In this document: positions 35,733 through 44,123 of the stretch, one piece after another
Layout of the letters: each line of letters opens with the position of its first letter
Numbering within the stretch: position 1 is the first letter of the stretch
Made by a program: the position numbers and the translations under genes
Assembly (NCBI RefSeq): GCF_002117145.1
Contig: NZ_CP008743.1
Location: 496,001-560,000 of the forward strand
DNA length: 64,000 bases
From: Candidatus Nucleicultrix amoebiphila FS5
GTDB taxonomy: Bacteria > Pseudomonadota > Alphaproteobacteria > Caedimonadales > Nucleicultricaceae
Reading direction: 5' to 3'
The notes under the pieces: model-generated
Database searches by the model: none
Told to the model about the DNA's origin: nothing
The model's input: only the letters and a program-made list of their open reading frames with translations

Positions 35733-38000
35733 ATGTCAAAAATATTTTTCTGCATTTTTTTCGTAATGCTATATAGCATGCTTCCATTGGAAGTAGCGTG
35801 CGCAGGAGATATTCCAACTCGGAAAATATGGGTAGATGCTCCCGATGAAAATAATATCAAATTAAGTTTTATTTTTGATTCTTTACCCAATGTTGCTGTT
35901 TTTCAAAGAGGAAAAATGCTGTGGATTGTTTTTGATCAGGTCTTTAAACTCGATCTGTTCCACACTAAAAAGTTTAAAAATGAGCTCATTGGAAGGCCTC
36001 ATGTAATAGAACACCCAGAAGCCACTATCATCAGATTAGAGCTTAAAGAATCCCATATTCCAGCTATCTTGAGAGGGAAAAATACCTTTTCACTTCAGTT
36101 TTCTGCTTTTGCACAAAATCATCCCCATATCTTACCTTTGGATGAAGGAATCAATGACAATGGTACCCTCATTTTTGGTTTTCCCAATAAAACTAAACCT
36201 ATCGTGATCAAAGACCCAGATGCAAATGATTATCTGTACGTCTTTCCTCTCCAGCAAGAAGGGATAGAAATTGAGCGTCAATTCACTGACTTTACAATTA
36301 TAGAATCTCTTCAAGGTTTGGTGCTTAATACTGGGGACGATATCCTTAACATTAATATACAAAATGAAAAATTAAGTATAAGCGGAAAAAACAGGGCACT
36401 CATCCTCTCAAAAAATGAAGATCGCAAACGTCAACGTAATCAGGCTATTGTCCCAGCGTTGTTTCCATTTTTATCTGAACTTCCCCCTATTCCTGAGAAA
36501 GATTGGATTTATCATCGTCAATTTTTATTACGAAAAATTCATGAATCATCGGATCCTCTTAAAGCCCGTCACAACCTCATAAATTTTTTTATTAATACGC
36601 ATAATATTGAAGAAGCACTTGGTGTTGCAAAACTTATAAAAGCAGAATCACCTTTAAGAGCTATGTTATTAGCTTTATGTAAAAAAATACGCCTCTCAAG
36701 AACACTCTTGGATGATATGGACCTTATGTCCGAACCTGAAATGATGCTTTGGCTAGCCTATGCTGAAAGTGCCCAAGGTTTCTATAAATCGGCTTTTGAA
36801 AAATTCACACAATCTCTTGCCTACTTCCAGAATTATCCAACAAAAATCAAAAATACTCTCGCTCTTATGGCAGCTCATTCATCACTAGAAGTTGGCTATA
36901 GCGCCCAAATTTTCTTAAATTTGATCAATCAAAAAGAACTGTCGCGTGATCAAATTGTTCATCATAAATATCTTTTGGCTCGAGAACTTTTATTAAATGA
37001 TGATAAAGAGAACGCAATAGCTTATTTAAAAAATGTTCAAGAATCCCATGATAACCGAAAAATTAAAACGCTTGCCATTCTTTCGTTAGGTACTCTTGAT
37101 CCTGAAAAAAATCCTGACGATTTTTTAAAAGTATTAGAAAACTTAGAAACCGAATGGCGTTATGATTCTATTGAGGTTGAAGTTTTAGAAAGATTAATTC
37201 ATCTCTATCTTGAAAAGAAAGAGGACGTGGCCGTGATTAAATCAGTGCGTACTTTGTCCGAATATTACCCTGATTTTTATAATCTTGAGATTTATCGTGA
37301 ACAAGCCAGAAACTGTTTTTTGAATAAGACTGAGCAATTACTTAAAGAGTCACCAATAGACGCTGTCGCCTTTTTCAGCACGTATAGGCAGTTTGCTGGT
37401 TTTGAACCTAGAAGTATTGAAGTTACTCACAAAATCATTGATGTCATGCTCGATATGAAAGTTTACACCAAAGCTGAAGAGTTATTAAAGCTGCAATTAC
37501 AGAATACAGAACCTAAAGAGCCATTGTATTATATTTTAACTATAGAACTCGCCAATGTACTGAGCGAGGAAGAAAAAGATGATGAAGCTTTAAAAACACT
37601 GAAAGCTATTTCATCAAATGATATGAATGACGATCTAAAGAAAAGAAAAGCATTTCTTGAGGCAAAGATCTTAATCGAACTTGAGAAATTTGATGAAGCG
37701 CGCGCTTTAATGAAAAGTATGAACTCCAACCAAATACAACTCTTACAAATCCAATTGGCTTGGCAACAAAAAGAATGGGAAGAACTCAAAAAGCTCCTTG
37801 ATGAATTTCTTACCACCCCTCCAGACAACCAACCTTTGAATCCAAGAATGATTTTGCAGTATGCAACCAGCTTGGCAAACCTTGGAAAAACTGAGGACTT
37901 AAAAGGATTAGAGGAAAAATATGGTTCTATGATGGAAAAAAGTCATTATAAAAATGAATTCCAAATGTTGATTCATCCTTTGAAACCTTTAGCATCTTAA
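35733..38000 (+). CDS. exported TPR-repeat protein next to flagellar genes
   Basis: A 755-residue protein with a signal peptide (MSKIFFCIFFVMLYSMLPLEVACA). After a beta-rich N-terminal region (about 30-230, with VAVFQRGKMLWIVFD) it is almost entirely helical and repeat-like, as in TPR proteins (about 270-750). Similar proteins are encoded near flagellar loci in Rhodospirillales-type genomes; that link is from memory. The start at 35733 is preferred to a TTG nine codons upstream because of the signal peptide. It converges with fliP, 9 bp away. A scaffold role outside the cytoplasm, perhaps for flagellar or envelope assembly, is inference. Confidence 0.75.
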   Translation: MSKIFFCIFFVMLYSMLPLEVACAGDIPTRKIWVDAPDENNIKLSFIFDSLPNVAVFQRGKMLWIVFDQVFKLDLFHTKKFKNELIGRPHVIEHPEATIIRLELKESHIPAILRGKNTFSLQFSAFAQNHPHILPLDEGINDNGTLIFGFPNKTKPIVIKDPDANDYLYVFPLQQEGIEIERQFTDFTIIESLQGLVLNTGDDILNINIQNEKLSISGKNRALILSKNEDRKRQRNQAIVPALFPFLSELPPIPEKDWIYHRQFLLRKIHESSDPLKARHNLINFFINTHNIEEALGVAKLIKAESPLRAMLLALCKKIRLSRTLLDDMDLMSEPEMMLWLAYAESAQGFYKSAFEKFTQSLAYFQNYPTKIKNTLALMAAHSSLEVGYSAQIFLNLINQKELSRDQIVHHKYLLARELLLNDDKENAIAYLKNVQESHDNRKIKTLAILSLGTLDPEKNPDDFLKVLENLETEWRYDSIEVEVLERLIHLYLEKKEDVAVIKSVRTLSEYYPDFYNLEIYREQARNCFLNKTEQLLKESPIDAVAFFSTYRQFAGFEPRSIEVTHKIIDVMLDMKVYTKAEELLKLQLQNTEPKEPLYYILTIELANVLSEEEKDDEALKTLKAISSNDMNDDLKKRKAFLEAKILIELEKFDEARALMKSMNSNQIQLLQIQLAWQQKEWEELKKLLDEFLTTPPDNQPLNPRMILQYATSLANLGKTEDLKGLEEKYGSMMEKSHYKNEFQMLIHPLKPLAS

Positions 38001-38009
38001 TTTGATGCT

Positions 38010-38792
38010 TTAGCCACCAGCAAAGAAACTTTTCACCAGACTTCCAACCAACAGGTTCCAACCATCAATCATCACAAAAAAGATTACTTTAAAAGGAAGA
38101 GAAATCATCATGGGAGGCAGCATCATCATACCCATGGACATTAAAATGGAAGCAACCAACATATCGATAATGATAAACGGAAGGAAAATAAGAAAGCCTA
38201 TTTCAAAAGCGCGACGCAGCTCGCTCACCATAAAAGCAGGAATCAAAGCTCTTAAAGGCGTTTGATCTACAGACTTCAATTCGTCTATTTTTGAAAGATC
38301 CAGAAAAAGTTCTAAATCCTTTTCACGCACTTGAGTCAACATAAACCCTTTAATTGGCTCCATAGTTTTTTCCAAAGCTTGTTCTTCATTCATCTTCTCT
38401 TCCATATATGGTTTGACTCCCTCTTCGTAAGCTTTTTGAAGAGTAGGGGCCATAATAAAACCTGTAAGAAAGAGGGCAAGACTTACCAAAACCGTATTGG
38501 GCGGTGATTGTTGCATACCCAAAGCACTTCTTAAAAAGGATAGAACAACGATAAGTCGCGTAAAAGACGTCAACATAACAAGGATTGAAGGTGCTAAACT
38601 GAGGATAGACATTAGAAAGACAAGTTGGACCATCCTTGCCGTCGTCGACCCCCCACCCTTGCCAAAATCAAGTGTCAATGATTGTGCAAAACCTTCATTA
38701 GCACTGAGCAACAAAAAAAAGAACAGAGGGAGAATACTCAAAAGAATAAATACAATTTTTTTACGATTTATAAAACGAAACTTTTTTTGCAT
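38010..38792 (-). CDS. fliP: flagellar type III export protein FliP
   Basis: Core membrane subunit of the flagellar export gate. The 260-residue protein has a cleavable signal (about 1-36), then ILVMLTSFTRLIVVLSFLRSALGMQQSPPN and a second conserved block FLPFIIIDMLVASILMSMGMMMLPP, both diagnostic of FliP. Four membrane helices are expected in the mature chain. It is last in the minus-strand unit csrA-orf-fliO-fliP. fliQ and fliR are not in the window. Confidence 0.97.
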   Translation of the reverse strand: MQKKFRFINRKKIVFILLSILPLFFFLLLSANEGFAQSLTLDFGKGGGSTTARMVQLVFLMSILSLAPSILVMLTSFTRLIVVLSFLRSALGMQQSPPNTVLVSLALFLTGFIMAPTLQKAYEEGVKPYMEEKMNEEQALEKTMEPIKGFMLTQVREKDLELFLDLSKIDELKSVDQTPLRALIPAFMVSELRRAFEIGFLIFLPFIIIDMLVASILMSMGMMMLPPMMISLPFKVIFFVMIDGWNLLVGSLVKSFFAGG

Positions 38793-38803
38793 CTTTCCTG
38801 CCT

Positions 38804-39079
38804 TTATTCAGCTTTTTTCTGTGATGACAGTTTGGCATCCACTTGCAATGGTTGCTGACCTCCCAGAAGGAACATATACTCTTTACCTTCCCACTCCACT
38901 AAAAAAAGTCGGTGCCGCGGATCAAGCATCGTTGCTTCAAGAACTTTTATTTTTTTGCTTTTAAATTTATTCATGGTCAAGGGTGCAAAAAAGCGCTTAA
39001 AAATAAACGCTACAGCAAAAATAATGAGAATGGTGATCCCTAAGCCAAAAATAGCTTGAAGCATTACTTCATTAAACAT
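38804..39079 (-). CDS. fliO: flagellar biosynthesis protein FliO
   Basis: A 91-residue protein with one N-terminal membrane helix (about 6-28, LQAIFGLGITILIIFAVAFIF) and a small cytoplasmic domain with KIKVLEATMLDPRHRLFLVEWEGKEYMFLL-type beta strands, the family pattern. FliO helps assemble the FliP ring. I chose the ATG at 39079, which overlaps the end of the upstream gene by 8 bp; an alternative ATG lies five codons later. The frame extends upstream but would fully overlap the neighbour. Confidence 0.85.
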   Translation of the reverse strand: MFNEVMLQAIFGLGITILIIFAVAFIFKRFFAPLTMNKFKSKKIKVLEATMLDPRHRLFLVEWEGKEYMFLLGGQQPLQVDAKLSSQKKAE

Positions 39080-39425
39080 CGTCCAACGCCCCTGGATATG
39101 TTTCAATGGGAGTATTCCGCAAATAACTTTTAATACCGTGTTTTTGACGCGCAAGACCACTCAGTTCTTGATTTAATGCAGCATATCGTACCGTCAGTAA
39201 CTCACCAAAGGCATCAAAATCTATTTTTAACTCCTCTAGGGCTGTTTTAAATTCAGCGTGCTTTCCAGCCTGTTCAATAATCATTTTGAGATTTTCAACT
39301 TCTTGGCTCAGCTCTTTGACATTGATACTTCCCGTTTCTTGAAAATTTTTGATTACGTTAGCCAGAGTATTTCTTAAATCGCTAATCTTTTTAGAAATGT
39401 CTGTTGACGTTAATGAATGGGTCAT
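39072..39425 (-). CDS. coiled-coil protein of unknown function between csrA and fliO (117 aa)
   Basis: A 117-residue soluble, helical protein with heptad-like segments (about 10-60 and 62-95: ELSQEVENLKMIIEQAGKHA, AALNQELSGLARQ). Its ATG overlaps the csrA stop by 4 bp and its end overlaps fliO by 8 bp, so it belongs to the flagellar unit. A FlgN-like chaperone or FliT-like regulator would match size and helical content, but no signature proves this. Function is left open. Confidence 0.7.
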   Translation of the reverse strand: MTHSLTSTDISKKISDLRNTLANVIKNFQETGSINVKELSQEVENLKMIIEQAGKHAEFKTALEELKIDFDAFGELLTVRYAALNQELSGLARQKHGIKSYLRNTPIETYPGALDDV

Positions 39426-39634
39426 TTGAGAATTTTATCAATTAGATTAACGCTTTGAGCGGCATTTTGATTTTCGAGACGGATACGCTCATAGAGTTCA
39501 TTTCGAAGAACGGATGTATCATCAGGAAATTCAAATCCCAATTTGGCATACTTTCCCTTCACTTCAAGAACATGTACTTTAATCTTGTCGTTTATAATAA
39601 CAGTTTCGCCAATTTTTCGCGTGATACAAAGCAT
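39422..39634 (-). CDS. csrA: carbon storage regulator CsrA
   Basis: RNA-binding dimeric regulator of 70 residues. The start MLCITRKIGETVIINDKIKVHV and the region VKGKYAKLGFEFPDD match CsrA; the second RNA-binding strand is followed by helix VLRNELYERIRLENQ. The third residue is Cys rather than the usual Leu (MLxLTR). CsrA controls translation of flagellin and metabolism genes in many bacteria. It is the first gene of the minus-strand flagellar unit and divergent from flgB, with 107 bp between. Confidence 0.95.
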   Translation of the reverse strand: MLCITRKIGETVIINDKIKVHVLEVKGKYAKLGFEFPDDTSVLRNELYERIRLENQNAAQSVNLIDKILK

Positions 39635-39741
39635 TGTTATTTAACATTTTTATAATTTTAATTTATACTATCATAAAATTTACTTTTTATTAATGCAAAT
39701 TTTTAATACTTTTAAAGATGTTAACATCATAAGGAAACCTT

Positions 39742-40137
39742 ATGGCTGACGTTTTTAAAGTCACCAGTACAAAACTCAGAATGCTGGAAGAGCAAAAGAT
39801 TGTTGCGGCTGATAATATAACACGTTCATCACTGCCTGGTGCAAAGACAAAAACTATCAATTTTAAAGGTGTTCTTCACTCAGGCCAAGAAGCGCCCAAC
39901 GACCCTCATACGTTGAAAAAAACTAACGATAAGCACCTTGGCTCTAATTCAGGATATTATACAACGACAGTTGGACCTCATCATGTGCAGGCCCAGGTAT
40001 CCCTGTCCAATAATTCAATTGATGCTCATGAGCAAATGGCAAAGTTTGATCAGGCTGCAACAGATTATTATAAAACACTCAATATTCTACAAACCAATTT
40101 AAATCGTTATAAAATGATCTTAAGCTCAGGAAAGTAG
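39742..40137 (+). CDS. flgB: flagellar basal-body rod protein FlgB
   Basis: Proximal rod component, 131 residues. It opens with the usual helical region (TSTKLRMLEEQKIVAADNI, where most FlgB proteins read RQxVLAxNIANAxTP) and closes with the long helix DQAATDYYKTLNILQTNLNRYKMILS. The central region with ISLNNNSID-like QVSLSNNSIDAHEQM is typical of alphaproteobacterial FlgB. First gene of flgB-flgC-fliE, with AAGGAAACC ahead of its ATG. Confidence 0.93.
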   Translation: MADVFKVTSTKLRMLEEQKIVAADNITRSSLPGAKTKTINFKGVLHSGQEAPNDPHTLKKTNDKHLGSNSGYYTTTVGPHHVQAQVSLSNNSIDAHEQMAKFDQAATDYYKTLNILQTNLNRYKMILSSGK

Positions 40138-40150
40138 ATTGGGGTAACAT

Positions 40151-40549
40151 ATGGTGGACAATATTTCTCCTGTTAAAAAAATGGCGATCAAAGCTCTTAA
40201 GGCGAACAATGAACGCATGAAGGTTATTTCTCAAAATATGGCAAACTCACAATCTGCTAACTACGTCCCCAAAGAAATCACTTTTAAATCAAAACTCGAC
40301 AAACAGAGTAATGTTCAAGTGGTAGAAGTCCAGAAAGTCACGAGCAATTCACAAAAAATGCACTTGGTCTATAACCCTAGTCATCCTAATGCCGATGGAA
40401 ATGGCTATGTAAAAATGCCTGATATCAATCCACTAATGGAAATGATGAATTTGCAAGAAACCAAACAAGATGCAACACGTGCCATGAAGATCACTGAAGT
40501 TGATAAGGACCTCGAATATAAAACTATTCGCTTGATCAGTGGCCGCTAA
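40151..40549 (+). CDS. flgC: flagellar basal-body rod protein FlgC
   Basis: Rod protein of 132 residues. The conserved parts are MKVISQNMANSQSANYVPKE (matching the ENIANAxTxGY motif), VYNPSHPNADGNGYVKMPDIN near the middle, and the closing helix with TRAMKITEVDKDLEYKTIRLI. It follows flgB by 13 bp and precedes fliE by 19 bp, the standard order of the proximal rod genes. Confidence 0.95.
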   Translation: MVDNISPVKKMAIKALKANNERMKVISQNMANSQSANYVPKEITFKSKLDKQSNVQVVEVQKVTSNSQKMHLVYNPSHPNADGNGYVKMPDINPLMEMMNLQETKQDATRAMKITEVDKDLEYKTIRLISGR

Positions 40550-40568
40550 AGTTTAAGAAAGGACAAAA

Positions 40569-40865
40569 ATGTCAGAAATTAAAACTGCTCCAGTAACAGC
40601 AATTGCAAATTATCAGGATGTAAAAAGCCTCAAAACTGAAAACTCTGGCGAAACGACATCGACCCCTTTTAAAGAATTTCTTATGGAAGCAGTTGATTCC
40701 TCTAAAAAAGCTGAAGAGATTACGGTTCATGCTGCCAATGATAAAGCCTCTTCCATTGACGTTATGGAAGCCATGACGCAAGCTGAAAAAAACCTTCTCG
40801 AGTTCAAAACTGTCTGGGATAAAGTCATTCAAAGTATTCAAGAACTGAATCGTTCAAATATGTAA
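40569..40865 (+). CDS. fliE: flagellar hook-basal body complex protein FliE
   Basis: A 98-residue protein that joins the rod to the MS ring. The C-terminal half holds the FliE pattern: DKASSIDVMEAMTQAEKNLL (usual: G..VdvhdVMiA.qkA.lsl), then a closing FKTVWDKVIQSIQELNRSNM with the conserved R-x-K-V-x-AY-x-EI-like helix, here degenerate. The N-terminal region is polar and poorly conserved, as usual. Completes the flgBC-fliE unit; nothing flagellar follows. Confidence 0.9.
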   Translation: MSEIKTAPVTAIANYQDVKSLKTENSGETTSTPFKEFLMEAVDSSKKAEEITVHAANDKASSIDVMEAMTQAEKNLLEFKTVWDKVIQSIQELNRSNM

Positions 40866-41062
40866 CGATCTTTCGTCAAAGAAATCAAATAAGGCCAAAA
40901 TCCATAGGATCGTCGACTGCAGCTGTTCAAGATTTGGTATGAACCACAGACACCTGTTCTAAGCTTATCCCAGTTTTTGAATCTCCTCTTCCATAAGGCC
41001 AGTACATGCTTGAATAGTTTCTACACATACTTTGCTGGCGATCTCTTGTAAAACTCCTCAAT

Positions 41063-41099
41063 AAAAAGGCCCCTAGCTCTCTTTGAGCCAGGTCTTTTT
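41063..41099 (-). terminator. terminator-like hairpin after the first nuclease gene (possibly bidirectional)
   Basis: On the minus strand AAAAAGACC and GGCCTTTTT arms with an inner GCTC/GAGC stem form an imperfect hairpin ending in a T-tract, 9 bp after the stop at 41108. On the plus strand it has the same A/T-flanked form and could also end the fliE transcript. Confidence 0.5.
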
Positions 41100-41107
41100 G
41101 TTCTCCC

Positions 41108-42397
41108 TTACTGAAGCGTTTTGATATCTTCTAAAGAAAGATCTGTGGTCGCTGCAACCTCTTCTGAAGAGAGATTTTTTTTGAGCAATCTTTTCGCAAT
41201 CTCAAGACTGGCCTCCTTTATTCCTTCCTTTTTCCCTTTTTCTATACCTTCTTTTACGCCTTCTTCTTTGCCTTCTTTCATATTCTTTTGTAAGTTTTCT
41301 ATATTCTTTTGTAAATTTTCTGTATTCTTTTGTAAATTTTCTGTATTCCTTTGTAAGGTTTCTAAGGTTTGAGCGGCAATCATTTCTTCAAAATAGCGAT
41401 CTGCATAGGACCAAAAAGCATCACTGGACAACACATGTCGGTCAACGGCTTCGTAGATAGGTCGGATCTTGGTGTTTTCCGGAACTTTTGTAATTTTTCG
41501 CCAGTTCTTGAGAAAATAAAGAAATTCTCCCATAGGGGTATTGATTTTCCTTTTTTCTTGTTCAAATTTTTTAAGATTAATGACAATAAAATGCAGACCT
41601 TTAAAATCGTTCTCATGGGTTTCGGTGTCAAGGATCGCGTGACGCGAGATATAACTCTTCTTATGGGGGGAAAAATTGAAATCCGTAAACTCGATAGCAT
41701 AGACAGAGTCCAAAGACACATATTTCTGTCCCTTGAAAAGCTGCCCCGTATAAGCCTCCGACGCATAATAAACGAGACGTTTATCAAAAGCTTCTTGCAG
41801 GGACCGTTGCATTTCAATCAATATACACCGTCCCTTATGATCGCGACACACCACATCAATAAAAGATTTTTTGCCTTTTTCCTTTTGAGGAAGATTCTCG
41901 GTTTGTAAGACTTCAAATCTCTCGATGGCATTGTCCCCTTCGAGTTGTAAAATCTCATTAAGAACGGTGATCACAACTTTTTCATTTTCTGGGCTCGTAA
42001 AAATATTTTTAAACGCCACATCATCCATGGGATTAATAAAGGGGACTTCCGTAATGGGAAGATCTTTCGTGGTTTCTTCAAAGATCACCTCATCCGTGTT
42101 CGCCAATAATACTTTTGACGAACCATGGAAAGAGCGATTGTTGAGTGTATCCGGCCAACTTAAGAGTCTTACTTTCTTTTTCAGAGGGCTCGACGCCCCT
42201 CCAACCAGAGAAATCGTCGGTTCATGTTTACGCTGCTTGGGAAACGTTCTTTGTTCGGTCTTACGTTTCAAAGACAGACGGCTAACGCCTTGGACCAAGT
42301 CTTCAATCAAGAATGACCCCTGGCTGTCGCCAGTACTCATCATAAATAAACCCACGACACTTGCTATAAATTTTGGACGCACATACTGCAGACCCAT
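41108..42397 (-). CDS. Rpn/PD-(D/E)XK nuclease family protein with N-terminal signal peptide (copy 1)
   Basis: A 429-residue protein. Residues about 150-330 match the Rpn/PDDEXK_2 (transposase_31-like) family: MDDVAFKNIFTSPENEKVVI, FIDVVCRDHKGRCILIEMQR (nuclease Asp and ExQ) and a LVYYASEAYTGQL helix. Before this lies an unusual 140-residue extension that begins with a hydrophobic, signal-like stretch (YVRPKFIASVVGLFMMSTGDSQG) shared with the next gene. The C-terminus has a repeat coiled coil (NTENLQK-type heptads) and a lysine/glutamate-rich tail, then the usual SSEEVAATTDLSLEDI helix. The ATG has AGGAG upstream. A secreted or membrane-tethered nuclease is possible but unproven. Confidence 0.82.
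   Translation of the reverse strand: MGLQYVRPKFIASVVGLFMMSTGDSQGSFLIEDLVQGVSRLSLKRKTEQRTFPKQRKHEPTISLVGGASSPLKKKVRLLSWPDTLNNRSFHGSSKVLLANTDEVIFEETTKDLPITEVPFINPMDDVAFKNIFTSPENEKVVITVLNEILQLEGDNAIERFEVLQTENLPQKEKGKKSFIDVVCRDHKGRCILIEMQRSLQEAFDKRLVYYASEAYTGQLFKGQKYVSLDSVYAIEFTDFNFSPHKKSYISRHAILDTETHENDFKGLHFIVINLKKFEQEKRKINTPMGEFLYFLKNWRKITKVPENTKIRPIYEAVDRHVLSSDAFWSYADRYFEEMIAAQTLETLQRNTENLQKNTENLQKNIENLQKNMKEGKEEGVKEGIEKGKKEGIKEASLEIAKRLLKKNLSSEEVAATTDLSLEDIKTLQ
41281..41364 (-). repeat. four tandem 21-bp repeats inside the nuclease gene
   Basis: Four contiguous 21-base units (41281-41301, 41302-41322, 41323-41343, 41344-41364) encode heptads of the type NTENLQK. Units 2 and 3 are identical and 1 and 4 differ slightly. 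Loss or gain of units keeps the frame and would change coiled-coil length by one heptad. Confidence 0.9.
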
Positions 42398-42490
42398 GGA
42401 ACATTCTCCTGTTCTAAACGTTACACACCGCCCGCATGATTATTTTGATTTATTTAGAACATAGTATCTATTTTTATCAAAATGTCAAGT
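42355..42490 (-). repeat. duplicated upstream and signal-peptide module (copy 1)
   Basis: About 136 bases match 43827-43962 at roughly 80-85% by eye: promoter, leader, Shine-Dalgarno and the first codons (MGLQYVRPKFIA) are shared. Weaker similarity continues into the next 20 codons (GSFLIEDLVQG versus GSFLMKDLVDG), after which the two genes diverge. Confidence 0.85.
42461..42488 (-). promoter_or_regulatory. sigma-70-like promoter of nuclease gene copy 1
   Basis: Consensus -35 TTGACA (42483-42488, minus strand) and a -10-like TACTAT (42461-42466) are 16 bases apart, about 64 bases ahead of the start codon. The same arrangement is kept in the second copy. Confidence 0.6.
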
Positions 42491-42612
42491 TTTTATCCTA
42501 GGATTTGCTCATGACTGACCGCTATTGGCTATCAAAACGTCGCTTACCAAAATCTATCCGGTGGTGTCGCAGCCATCCATAGTGGTCAAAAGCTGATTTA
42601 GAATTCTCACGC

Positions 42613-43869
42613 TTAAGTACTCTTCTCTGTCTTAAGAGACAGGATTTTTTCTTCGCTCAATCCTGTAGCTTTTGCGATTTTTTCTACCTCTATCCCCATC
42701 GCTAACAAATTCATGGCTGATTCAGTCTTACCTTTTTCTATACCCTCTTCCAGGGCTTCCATTTTCATAGAATCTATGTGGTGAGAGTAGCGGGAAAAGT
42801 TGTTATCCTGCTCGTCCTGGAGCGCCCGTTCCTTCGCAGAGAAATCCTTACGCATGCTTAACTCATAGGCCTTATGGAGACCGGTACTGATGCCTGAGGG
42901 GATTTCTTTCATGTCCTGAGCATTTTTAAAATAATCGAGCCAATCCTTCAGATTTTTGTTCTGTTGAAGTTCTTCCTCATCGCCTTTCACATTCTCCAAG
43001 GAATATTGAATCAACTGTAATTCAGGAATGACATTTTGCGGATCCTTTTGATCTTGTATGATGTAATGGCGCATAAAGTGCGCACCCTGAGGCCAAAATC
43101 GTACGTTATCTGGCCCGCCTCCCAGGACATTGATACAAACCAACTTTTTAAGATCCTCCCACTCCTGCCCTTCCCGTAATTGATTGCCGTAAATAGCGCT
43201 AGCATAGGCCAGGGCTCTCTTGTCCCAATAGTTCTGTTTCTTGACTTGGACTTCAACCAAAACATACTCATCCGTCGACAAGCGACACAAGATATCCACA
43301 TCAGAGTCCCTTTCCATGGGTAACAAACTTAAGAGATCCCCATAGTGGGCCGCAACTCCCCACAAAAACGTTGATCCTAAAATGGACATGTTGTTATCAC
43401 ACATAACTTTATGTTGGCTTGGCTGTTGTTGTACATTCTCCATATACTCAACCATTCCTTTGGCTTTAAAAAGTTCCTTAAGATTCGTTATGCGACGGAT
43501 TGGATTTAAGGACACATCCAGGGGTTGCGTCGACACAACATCCGGTAGCTTGGCAAAAGTTCGAATAAAATCAAGGCGAGCCTCATCATTGGCCAAGACC
43601 TTTTTAACGGTGGCATCATAGGTGGGGCGCCCAAAAACCTGTTTTGCACTTTGTATCCAGGGCTCCGACGCCTTAAACAGCTTAGGACTTGTTGCAAAAG
43701 ACCGACGCTGGATTTTTGGAAGGAGAGGCTTGCTTCGAAGCGTAAGCCCCTTCATGCCATCGACCAGGTCTTTCATCAAGAACGACCCGTGGCTTTCGCC
43801 AATAATCCCCCCAACTAAGCAACATACTACGACTGCGATAAATTTTGGACGCACATATTGCAGACCCAT
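42613..43869 (-). CDS. Rpn/PD-(D/E)XK nuclease family protein with N-terminal signal peptide (copy 2)
   Basis: A 418-residue protein with the same first residues as the neighbouring nuclease (MGLQYVRPKFIAVVVCCLVGG, a signal-like hydrophobic stretch) but a mostly different body. The nuclease-like core is at about 215-270: RDSDVDILCRLSTDEYVLVE followed by VQVKKQNYWDKRALAYASAI, i.e. the Asp and ExQ elements and the YAS helix of the Rpn family. The C-terminus has the family-typical EEGIEKGKTESAMNLLAMGI and a final ATGLSEEKILSL helix. The start at 43869 is set by AGGAGAG seven bases upstream. The two genes share promoter and leader, so they are probably expressed under the same conditions. Confidence 0.8.
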   Translation of the reverse strand: MGLQYVRPKFIAVVVCCLVGGIIGESHGSFLMKDLVDGMKGLTLRSKPLLPKIQRRSFATSPKLFKASEPWIQSAKQVFGRPTYDATVKKVLANDEARLDFIRTFAKLPDVVSTQPLDVSLNPIRRITNLKELFKAKGMVEYMENVQQQPSQHKVMCDNNMSILGSTFLWGVAAHYGDLLSLLPMERDSDVDILCRLSTDEYVLVEVQVKKQNYWDKRALAYASAIYGNQLREGQEWEDLKKLVCINVLGGGPDNVRFWPQGAHFMRHYIIQDQKDPQNVIPELQLIQYSLENVKGDEEELQQNKNLKDWLDYFKNAQDMKEIPSGISTGLHKAYELSMRKDFSAKERALQDEQDNNFSRYSHHIDSMKMEALEEGIEKGKTESAMNLLAMGIEVEKIAKATGLSEEKILSLKTEKST

Positions 43870-43962
43870 GGAACTCTCTCCTGTTCTTTTTAATGACACA
43901 ACGCCCGCATGATTTTTATGATTTATTTAGAACACTCTATCTATATTTATCAATATGTCAAG
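43827..43962 (-). repeat. duplicated upstream and signal-peptide module (copy 2)
   Basis: Partner of 42355-42490. The conserved stretch covers the promoter (TTGACA box), the untranslated leader, the ribosome site and the first 12 codons; divergence starts inside the hydrophobic part of the signal-like segment. Confidence 0.85.
43934..43961 (-). promoter_or_regulatory. sigma-70-like promoter of nuclease gene copy 2
   Basis: A perfect -35 TTGACA (43956-43961, minus strand) sits 16 bases from TAGAGT (43934-43939), aligned with the promoter of copy 1. The -10 is weak, so strength may differ between the two. Confidence 0.5.
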
Positions 43963-44123
43963 TTTTTGTCAGTTATGTGCCTATGACTCCGGGCGTGAAG
44001 TATCATCGCGAAATCCGAGGAGATCACGTCGCTACACTCGTGATGACCGGGAGGATAGAGGAAGAGATAGGTGCTTTGATGACGGAGAAAGGAAAGATCC
44101 CACTTATGAGAAAGAAGAGTACC

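Noticed and set aside
41369-41908. Long plus-strand frame antisense to the first nuclease gene
   Set aside because: Shadow frame: the minus strand carries the recognisable Rpn-family motifs and the ribosome site.
42511-42582. Frame starting MTDRYWLSK, similar to the start of some IS5-type transposases
   Set aside because: Only about nine residues look similar, then a stop follows at 24 codons; no inverted repeats or other transposase parts seen, so an IS remnant is not supported.
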